From an uncultured Prevotella sp. (lineage in GTDB: Bacteria; Bacteroidota; Bacteroidia; Bacteroidales; Bacteroidaceae), in NCBI GenBank assembly GCA_934230965.1, contig CAKQFW010000061.1, forward strand, positions 1-10,659: 10,659 bases of DNA, in the 5' to 3' direction. Position numbers and translations under genes: made by a program. Below are positions 1-5,372 of the stretch, piece after piece. The notes beneath the pieces are model-generated. The model worked only from the letters and a program-made list of their open reading frames with translations. It made no database searches and was not told the origin of the DNA. Positions within the stretch are counted from its first letter, which is position 1; every line of letters begins with the position of its first letter.

Positions 1-468
1 GCCCTCTTCCGTTTTAAAATAGGTGCCAGCGCAACCAATATAGAAGGGGTTAGAATAATTTGTACGCGTTTTGTCAACATTCACAAAGCCCGATTCTTGA
101 GCGGCCACCTCAACAAAGTTGGGGTCGGTAGCATCAATAATAATATCGTGTGCCTCTTTGTTTTCGTTTTTACTTAAGAAGGGGAACTTATCTGAAGTCC
201 AAGGGCTGGCCAACTTATATTTACCAGGAGTAGCAACACTCTCATACACTTCAACCTCAAAAGCATAGTCGGCAGGATCATATTCCGAGCCCTTTTCAGG
301 GTTCAAGCCAGGGGTTACCCAGCCATCAACCATACGTCCTGTACCCAACAGTTTCCAGTCGGCTACATCAGCATTGTGACGCACCTTACGCATTTGAGCG
401 CTGCTGGGCGTTACGACAAACAATAGCAATGCGATGAATGAGATTGCTTTTAAGTAGGTTTTTTGCAT
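1..468 (-). CDS. Secreted protein of unknown function, N-terminal 156 residues (cut by window edge)
   Basis: An uninterrupted frame reads leftward from the ATG at 468-466 to the window edge and has no stop, so the C-terminus lies outside. Residues 1-24 are a clear signal peptide (MQKTYLKAISFIALLLFVV, then TPSSA, with cleavage expected before QM). There is no cysteine at the cleavage site, so this is a soluble or beta-rich secreted protein rather than a lipoprotein. The mature part has a segment at about 38-90 with the pattern W-x-LGTG, then EVEVYES, then PGKYKL-x-SPW, followed by IIIDATDP at about 109-116. I recognise this arrangement from repeated beta-rich domains in Bacteroidetes surface and secreted proteins, but cannot name the family with certainty and infer no enzymatic role. 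It is transcribed away from the LtaS-like gene, and its promoter is probably at 604-635, giving a leader of roughly 130 nt. Confidence 0.8.
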   Translation of the reverse strand, partial: MQKTYLKAISFIALLLFVVTPSSAQMRKVRHNADVADWKLLGTGRMVDGWVTPGLNPEKGSEYDPADYAFEVEVYESVATPGKYKLASPWTSDKFPFLSKNENKEAHDIIIDATDPNFVEVAAQESGFVNVDKTRTNYSNPFYIGCAGTYFKTEEG

Positions 469-603
469 ATAAATAATGTTTTAAGTTATAGACACAGCAC
501 CGCCATAGCTTTTACCAATTTATGAAAGATGCTCTTTTTATAAATTCAGTAACAAAAGTAACTATTATCATAAAAAACATTATACATTTATTCAATAAAT
601 TTG

Positions 604-635
604 CAAAAATAATACACAAATTGTCATAAATCAAG
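604..635 (-). promoter_or_regulatory. Bacteroidetes-type promoter for the leftward secreted protein
   Basis: On the minus strand the -7 box reads TATTTTTG (611-604), matching TAnnTTTG. Twenty nucleotides upstream lies CTTG (635-632), one mismatch from the -33 consensus TTTG. The spacing matches the primary sigma factor of Bacteroidetes. Transcription would begin near 599, leaving an A/T-rich leader of about 130 nt. The call rests on motif and spacing only. Confidence 0.5.
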
Positions 636-822
636 TCTAAACATCCTTTCCCATCCTTTTTTGGCGTTTTTGAAGCATAAAAGGAGAGAGCAGCAAGACA
701 TAAGCGATAAAGCAAAAAAGCAATAAAAACAACAAAAAAGACAATTGAACAATGATTTTTCTACATAATCACACAAAAACTATTGTTTTATTATCCTTTT
801 GTTATCCTATACTATTACGCAT

Positions 823-933
823 TTATTTTACCACAACCTTGCGAGCTACACCATTTTTGCGCTCAATATACAGGCCCTTTGTGGTGGGTTTAGTGGCCGA
901 AACGCGCATGCCGTGCATAGCATAGCAGCTTTT
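823..933 (-). pseudogene. Relic of a type IX secretion cargo C-terminus
   Basis: Reading leftward from 933 to the TAA at 825-823 gives about 36 codons. These include YAMHGMRV and then KGLYIERKNGVARKVVVK before the stop. This closely resembles the end of Prevotella/Bacteroidetes C-terminal sorting domains, which typically read Y-D-x-x-G-R-R-V, a short linker, KGLYI, and a basic KVVVK-like tail. In the same frame a TAA lies at 936-934, directly upstream, and the sequence before it (read through, TTTAKFSA) is at best weakly compatible with such a domain. No start codon or full protein is attached. I interpret it as the surviving 3' end of a deleted gene for an exported protein. It implies that the lineage carries a type IX secretion system, but the secretion machinery itself is not in the window. 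An alternative is a sequencing or assembly break. Confidence 0.55.
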
Positions 934-945
934 TTATGCCGAAAA

Positions 946-977
946 TTTGGCAGTAGTGGTATAAATAACTAACTTTG
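946..977 (+). promoter_or_regulatory. Bacteroidetes-type promoter for the LtaS-like gene
   Basis: TTTG (946-949) and TAACTTTG (970-977) are separated by exactly 20 nt, an exact match to the TTTG-N19-21-TAnnTTTG consensus of the Bacteroidetes primary sigma factor. Transcription should begin near 982. That leaves a leader of about 140 nt before the ATG at 1124, starting with the palindromes described at 981-1028. Confidence 0.7.
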
Positions 978-980
978 CAC

Positions 981-1028
981 ATATAATGTATATTGCGCAC
1001 ATGGGGACGTATATATAATGTATATATA
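981..1028. repeat. Twin A/T palindromes at the start of the leader
   Basis: The 13-mer ATATAATGTATAT occurs at 981-993 and again at 1013-1025, a 32-bp offset or about three helical turns. Each copy is an inverted repeat around ATG. The second has 8-bp arms (TATATATA at 1010-1017 and 1021-1028). The first copy lies at the predicted transcription start of the promoter at 946-977. Spacing and symmetry fit a dimeric repressor site or leader hairpins, but the sequence is low-complexity and chance is possible. Confidence 0.45.
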
Positions 1029-1123
1029 GCGTTCATAGGCATAGCGAGCGTTAGCACACAACGCGATAGGCCACAATAGGGCGCAGTTATCAATTCTCAT
1101 TATTCTTACAAAGGTAGATCGAT

Positions 1124-2986
1124 ATGTTGAACAGAATAAAATATATCTTATCCTATTTTCTTCTGGTGTGGTTTTATTTTATCATTCAGAAGCCCATCTT
1201 CATGCTGTGCAACGCCAGCAAGAGCTATTCAGTAACCGACTATCTTAGCGTGATGTGGCACGGCGCCTCGCTCGATGCCACCACCACAGGCTACCTCACC
1301 ATCATACCGTTCTTGCTCACCATAGCGTCGGTATGGTTTCGCCACCTACCGTTTAGAAAAATCATGACACCTTATTATATTGTTGTGATGTTTCTAATCA
1401 GCCTCATCTTCATTGGCGACCTCTCGCTCTTCGCTTTTTGGGAGAGCAAGCTCGACGCCTCAATCTTTATCTATATCGACTCACCCAAGAACGCGATGGC
1501 CAGCGTATCAACAGGCTATATCATTGGGCGCGCCCTGCTCATCCTTGGCCTCACAGCCCTTATGAGCGTGCTGCTATGGCTGATTACGCCACGCCAACTG
1601 GCCCGCATCAACATGCTGGGGCAGCAACTGGTGACCACATTGTGCGCACTGCCCATAGGGGCGTTGCTTTTTTTGGTTATCCGAGGCGGCTTCCGTGTGT
1701 CGACCGCCAATGTGGGCGACGCCTACTTCAGCACCGACCAGTTTTTAAACCTCTCGGCCATCAACCCCGCCTTCAATCTTTTTTCAAGCACCGAGCGCCA
1801 AGCACGATATGAAGACGAGTTCAACTTCTACGACGAAACACGCCGCGCACAGCTCATGACGGGCCTATACCCGAAGAGCGACCAGGGCACCACCTACGTG
1901 CTAAACACCGCGCGCCCCAACATATTGGTGATATTTATGGAGAGCTTCGGTGCCACCATGATTGAACGTCTGGGCGGTGCTAAGGGCGTAGACCCCAACC
2001 TGGAGCAGTTGGCCGACGAGGGCATCTTCTTCTCGCGCATCTTTGCCAACAGTTTCCGCACCGACCGTGGCACCGTATGCACCTTCAGCGCCTTCCCTGG
2101 CTTGCCCACCCTATCGCTGATGAAGGTGCCCAGCCTGTGCCAAACCCTGCCCAACATAGCCCACACACTGGGCAAGGCGGGCTACAGCACCGACTTTTTA
2201 TATGGCGGCGACATCAACTTTACCAATACGCAAGGCTATCTGCGCGCAGGCGGCTTTGAGACGCTTACATCGCAAGACGACTTCTCGATGGCCGACCGCA
2301 ACTATAGCAAGTGGGGCGTGCCCGACCACATCACCTTCAACCACCTGTTCAACATGCTGAAGGCGCGCGAGGGCAACAAGAAGCCTTGGTTCACAGCCTT
2401 CCTCACGCTCAGCAGCCACGAGCCCTTCGAGGTGCCGTTCAACAAGTTTAAAGATAAGCACTTTAACGCCTTTGCCTACACCGACCACTGCATTGGCGAG
2501 TTTATCAAGCGTTTCCGCCAAACACCGCAATGGAACAACACCCTCATCATCTTGCTGCCCGACCACGGCATACCCTACCCCAAAGAGGGCGAGCGCTTCA
2601 GTCCGAAGTATTTCCGCATACCAATGATATGGACGGGCGGCGCCGTAAACAAAAAGCTTACGGTAGAAAAGATAATGAACCAAACCGACTTGGCCGCCAC
2701 CTTGCTGGCACAGTTGGGCTTGAGCCATGCCGACTTTGCCTTCAGCCGCAACGTGCTGAGCGAGAGCTACACCTACCCCTTCGCCTTCTATAGTTTTGTC
2801 AATGGCTTTGGCTATCTCGACAATTCGGGCGTGAGCGTGTACGACAATGCCTCAAACAAGGTGTTCTTTAACGTGGCACCCGAGGGCGACAGCCTACGCG
2901 TATCAAGAGGCAAAGCCATCTTGCAAACCCTATACGACGAGGTGGGCAAGATGAACGGCCAACGCTATCAACAAACGAAGAAATAA
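1124..2986 (+). CDS. LtaS/OpgB-type membrane phosphotransferase (sulfatase superfamily)
   Basis: This 620-aa protein has the architecture of lipoteichoic-acid-synthase-like enzymes. About five hydrophobic segments (roughly 7-27, 53-72, 82-104, 130-154, 168-187) are followed by a long extracytoplasmic catalytic domain (about 263-600). Family residues visible are a metal-binding Glu in NILVIFMES (E273), the nucleophilic Thr in FRTDRGT (T313), His in LSSHEPF (H432), and the DH pair in LLPDHG (D480, H481). The family transfers phosphoglycerol or phosphoethanolamine head groups from phospholipids to envelope glycans or lipids. Gram-negative Bacteroidales make no classical lipoteichoic acid, so the acceptor is unknown and I give no gene symbol. 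The ATG at 1124 is chosen because it precedes the first membrane segment; AAAGG at 1110-1114 is a weak ribosome site. It appears monocistronic, with a promoter at 946-977 and a hairpin at 3012-3078. Confidence 0.88.
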   Translation: MLNRIKYILSYFLLVWFYFIIQKPIFMLCNASKSYSVTDYLSVMWHGASLDATTTGYLTIIPFLLTIASVWFRHLPFRKIMTPYYIVVMFLISLIFIGDLSLFAFWESKLDASIFIYIDSPKNAMASVSTGYIIGRALLILGLTALMSVLLWLITPRQLARINMLGQQLVTTLCALPIGALLFLVIRGGFRVSTANVGDAYFSTDQFLNLSAINPAFNLFSSTERQARYEDEFNFYDETRRAQLMTGLYPKSDQGTTYVLNTARPNILVIFMESFGATMIERLGGAKGVDPNLEQLADEGIFFSRIFANSFRTDRGTVCTFSAFPGLPTLSLMKVPSLCQTLPNIAHTLGKAGYSTDFLYGGDINFTNTQGYLRAGGFETLTSQDDFSMADRNYSKWGVPDHITFNHLFNMLKAREGNKKPWFTAFLTLSSHEPFEVPFNKFKDKHFNAFAYTDHCIGEFIKRFRQTPQWNNTLIILLPDHGIPYPKEGERFSPKYFRIPMIWTGGAVNKKLTVEKIMNQTDLAATLLAQLGLSHADFAFSRNVLSESYTYPFAFYSFVNGFGYLDNSGVSVYDNASNKVFFNVAPEGDSLRVSRGKAILQTLYDEVGKMNGQRYQQTKK

Positions 2987-3011
2987 GCATAAATAAAGAT
3001 AAGCCATGCAA

Positions 3012-3078
3012 GAAAAGGCTTCCACGTTCGTTTTACCTGTGTAACAGGTTCGTAGACAACGATGGTGGAAGCCTTTTC
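3012..3078. terminator. Long perfect hairpin, probable bidirectional terminator
   Basis: GAAAAGGCTTCCAC (3012-3025) is perfectly complementary to GTGGAAGCCTTTTC (3065-3078). Inside the loop is a second hairpin, ACCTGT (3035-3040) with ACAGGT (3044-3049). The A4 and T4 runs lie within the stem, so either strand would end in a U run, as in bidirectional intrinsic terminators. It sits 25 nt after the LtaS-like stop codon and 34 nt before the sigma factor start, isolating the two units. The nested inner hairpin is more elaborate than a plain terminator. Confidence 0.65.
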
Positions 3079-3112
3079 ATTTGCACCATAAGAAGGAAAG
3101 CGAAAGAACAAT

Positions 3113-3652
3113 TTGGACACAGAACAGCAGCTTATAAGCAAGATAAAAGAGGGCGACCGCACAGCCATGCGCACGCTCTACGACCGCTATTCGGGATATC
3201 TCATGGCCATCGCCACGAGGTATATTCCGGACAGAGACGACGTGCTGGATGTTCTGCAAGACAGCTTCATCAAGATTTTCACCTCGCTGCCACAGTTTAA
3301 CCCTCGTGGCGAAGGGTCGCTGAAAGCCTGGATGGGGCGCATCGTAGCCAATATGGCGCTCGACTTTCTGCGTAAGCGCAACAACCTACAGCTATCATAC
3401 GATGTGCCCGACGTGCCCGACGAACCTGATCCCGACATAAGCGATGTGAGCGACGAGGTGCTGATGCAGCTCATTGGCCAACTGCCTGTAGGCTACCGCG
3501 TGGTGCTAAACATGTTTGTCTTTGAACAGCTCAGCCACAAAGAGATAGCGCAACGGCTCGGCATCAAAGAAAACTCGTCGGCCTCGCAATACTTCCACGC
3601 CAAGAAGATGCTTGGCAAATTAATTAATGAATATATTAAACGGCAACAATAA
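3113..3652 (+). CDS. ECF-type RNA polymerase sigma factor
   Basis: A 179-aa group 4 (ECF) sigma factor. Region 2 covers about 20-90: the RNA-polymerase-binding part includes DVLQDSFIKIF (46-56) and is followed by the -10-recognition helix around LKAWMGRIVANMALDFLRKR (70-89). A short acidic linker rich in D and P (96-115) leads to region 4 (about 114-160), with the helix-turn-helix LSHKEIAQRLGIKENSSASQ. The start is TTG at 3113. The frame is closed by TAA at 3089-3091 and holds no ATG before codon 20, which would cut into region 2. AGGAAAG at 3094-3100 may serve as the ribosome site. A poor -7 box (TTCATTTG, 3076-3083) overlaps the preceding hairpin; I see no good promoter. The stop is 3 nt before the next gene, indicating co-transcription and probably translational coupling with its presumed anti-sigma partner. 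Confidence 0.92.
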   Translation: MDTEQQLISKIKEGDRTAMRTLYDRYSGYLMAIATRYIPDRDDVLDVLQDSFIKIFTSLPQFNPRGEGSLKAWMGRIVANMALDFLRKRNNLQLSYDVPDVPDEPDPDISDVSDEVLMQLIGQLPVGYRVVLNMFVFEQLSHKEIAQRLGIKENSSASQYFHAKKMLGKLINEYIKRQQ

Positions 3653-3655
3653 GAT

Positions 3656-4900
3656 ATGAAACACAACGATTGGACAGAACAGTTAAGGCAGCGCTTAAAC
3701 GATGCCCAGGTGCCTGCACCCGAGAACTTGTGGGACAGCATCAGCAAACAATTAGATGCCGAGGGCAAACAATTGCAAGCACAAGATGCGCAGGTTGCCA
3801 AGAAACCGCGGCGCATAGCATGGATGCCTTGGGCAGCAGCGGCATCGGTAGTGCTGATAGCTGGCGTGGGCATGTGGTGGCAGCTGCGTAGCAATGCCCC
3901 CAGCATAGCCATGCACGAACCCACCCCACAACCCATAGCATTAACAAGCAATAAGGCCGTTAGCGCTGAAGCCTCGGCTGCTACCGCCCCAACGCCTACC
4001 CATACAGATAAAACGTTGGCATTAAACCACAAGCCAGCGGCACTATCGGATATCAATAAAGAAGAGGCCGAGGCCTTGTCGGTGGCTGAATATGAAACAC
4101 TTACTGAGCCTGTAGCCGAGGTTTCGGCTACAACAGAAACCCAGCCAACCCCTGCCGCCACAACTTCGCCCCGTGCCACCACATCACAAAAGAGCCAAAG
4201 TTCGACAAGAACCCTGGCAGCGCGCTCCACCTATGCACAGTCCCGCACACAGCGCGCTGGCACCCCCTCGCGCTGGCAAGTGGGCGTAGGCACAGCGGGC
4301 AACATGAACCGCTACGAGTCGTCGGGCCCCATCTACGTAAACAGCCTTGCGGCCGTAAACATGAATTATGTCGACAATGAGATGTTTCGCGTGAGCCCCT
4401 ACGAGCAAGATACCAAGGCCGTTACCCATCACGACATGCCCATCTCTATAGGTCTCACAGCGTCATACAGCCTCACCCCACGTTTGGCTTTAGCTTCGGG
4501 CTTGGTTTACACGCTGGCCACCTCATCGTTTCAGCATGGTGCATCAATGCCTAAAGAAGAGCAAACCTTGCATTATGTGGGCATACCCCTCAACCTCAGT
4601 TACACCATTTGGGGTAACAACTGGTTGCGCACCTACATCATGGCGGGCGCTCAGGCCGACATGAACGTAAAGGCCACCCTAAAGGCCGACGGATATACCG
4701 ACAACATTGACAACGACCGTGCCCAGTTCTCAGTAACGGGTGGCGCTGGTGTGCAGTTTAATGTGGCCCAGCAGTTGGGGGTTTACATTGAGCCTGGTGT
4801 GCGCTATTACTTCGACAATGGCAGCGCTGTGCAAACCATCTTTAAAGAACATCCCACCAACTTCAGCCTTCAAGTGGGTTTGCGATGGAATATTGAATAA
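3656..4900 (+). CDS. Membrane-anchored anti-sigma-like protein with C-terminal outer-membrane beta-barrel
   Basis: This 414-aa protein has four parts. Residues 1-53 are cytoplasmic and helical (DWTEQLRQRLNDAQVPAPENLW), a pattern common in Bacteroidetes proteins encoded after ECF sigma factors. Residues 54-76 form one membrane helix (WMPWAAAASVVLIAGVGMWW). Residues 77-205 are a low-complexity linker rich in Ala, Thr, Pro and Ser. Residues 206-414 consist of alternating amphipathic strands with Gly and aromatics (GLTASYSLTPRLALASGLVY; VYIEPGVRYYF) and an aromatic-containing end (VGLRWNIE), as in porin-like outer-membrane beta-barrel domains. Its position 3 nt behind the sigma gene suggests that the N-terminal part holds the sigma factor at the inner membrane while the barrel lies in the outer membrane. 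Anti-sigma function is inferred from context and layout. A barrel that stays in the periplasm or serves another role remains possible. Confidence 0.82.
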   Translation: MKHNDWTEQLRQRLNDAQVPAPENLWDSISKQLDAEGKQLQAQDAQVAKKPRRIAWMPWAAAASVVLIAGVGMWWQLRSNAPSIAMHEPTPQPIALTSNKAVSAEASAATAPTPTHTDKTLALNHKPAALSDINKEEAEALSVAEYETLTEPVAEVSATTETQPTPAATTSPRATTSQKSQSSTRTLAARSTYAQSRTQRAGTPSRWQVGVGTAGNMNRYESSGPIYVNSLAAVNMNYVDNEMFRVSPYEQDTKAVTHHDMPISIGLTASYSLTPRLALASGLVYTLATSSFQHGASMPKEEQTLHYVGIPLNLSYTIWGNNWLRTYIMAGAQADMNVKATLKADGYTDNIDNDRAQFSVTGGAGVQFNVAQQLGVYIEPGVRYYFDNGSAVQTIFKEHPTNFSLQVGLRWNIE

Positions 4901-4923
4901 ACTTAGGAACAGATATTTTTATG

Positions 4924-4955
4924 CTCGCAATGCTTTGCATTGCTTGCGAGTTTTT
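4924..4955 (+). terminator. Intrinsic terminator of the sigma/barrel operon
   Basis: CTCGCAA (4924-4930) pairs with TTGCGAG (4944-4950), with further pairing inside (TGC with GCA), and is followed at once by five T (4951-4955). It lies 23 nt after the beta-barrel gene stop. The T run is shared with the left edge of the inverted repeat that begins at 4952. Confidence 0.75.
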
Positions 4956-5081
4956 AAACATTAATTCCCATTAATTATCCATTAATTATCATTAATACGC
5001 GCTTCGCGCGGTTCTTTATTAATGTTTAATTAATGTTCAATTAATGGAAATTAATGTTTAAAACAAAACGCGCGAAGCGCG
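4952..5081. repeat. Nested inverted repeat with iterated TTAAT units and twin GC hairpins
   Basis: The outer arms are perfect over 15 bp: TTTTAAACATTAATT (4952-4966) and its complement (5049-5063). They continue with imperfect pairing to about 4995 and 5020 through several ATTAATT-type units. At the centre lies CGCGCTTCGCGCG (4998-5010), itself a 5-3-5 hairpin. The exact complement, CGCGCGAAGCGCG, recurs at 5069-5081, just outside the right arm. A/T-rich arms next to GC mini-palindromes in opposite orientation resemble a non-coding mobile palindromic repeat. No transposase gene or target-site duplication is visible. The rest of the gap (5082-5249) shows nothing I can name. Confidence 0.7.
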
Positions 5082-5249
5082 AACCTACTCACTAATACCT
5101 CACCTTTTTGTTTTGGCAAGCCTCTATTTACTTATTATTTCGGGCCCAAAGCGGCACATAACCCACTGATACTAACGATTGTATAGCAAAAGTGAGTTTT
5201 TATTTCATTGTTTCTTTTATTTTTCTTTTCCTCATTTATTGGTTTTTCT

Positions 5250-5257
5250 TACCTTTG
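5250..5257 (+). promoter_or_regulatory. Probable -7 box for the GH3 gene
   Basis: TACCTTTG (5250-5257) matches TAnnTTTG. At the expected distance upstream the sequence is only TTTT (5226-5229), so the -33 box is degenerate. Transcription would begin near 5262, giving a leader of about 110 nt rich in A and C. A weak -33 box may mean that an activator is needed, but this is speculative. Confidence 0.45.
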
Positions 5258-5372
5258 CATAGGATAGGGTTGATTACACTATCGGCAAGCAAGCCCCCCA
5301 AAAAGGTAAGCATACGCACGTACATACAACATAAACAAATAATAACGACAAAAACAACAACAATTAAAACCT

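Larger units (their letters stand above)
469..1123. other. A/T-rich divergent intergenic region
   Basis: No intact gene is supported in these 655 nt. It separates the leftward secreted-protein gene from the rightward LtaS-like gene. What I can see is a minus-strand promoter (604-635), a relic of a secreted-protein C-terminus (823-933), a plus-strand promoter (946-977) and two short palindromes in the following leader (981-1028). The stretch 640-820 is low-complexity A/T-rich sequence in which I see nothing further. Confidence 0.7.

Noticed and set aside
512-1093. Two 67-codon minus-strand frames (512-715 and 890-1093)
   Set aside because: Both are low-complexity translations of A/T-rich DNA. 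The second lies in a different frame from the sorting-domain relic and crosses the promoter at 946-977 on the opposite strand.
3493-4230. Minus-strand frame of 245 codons opposite the sigma/barrel operon
   Set aside because: Composition is skewed to Ala, Val, Ser and Cys with no domain, and it overlaps two well-supported genes.
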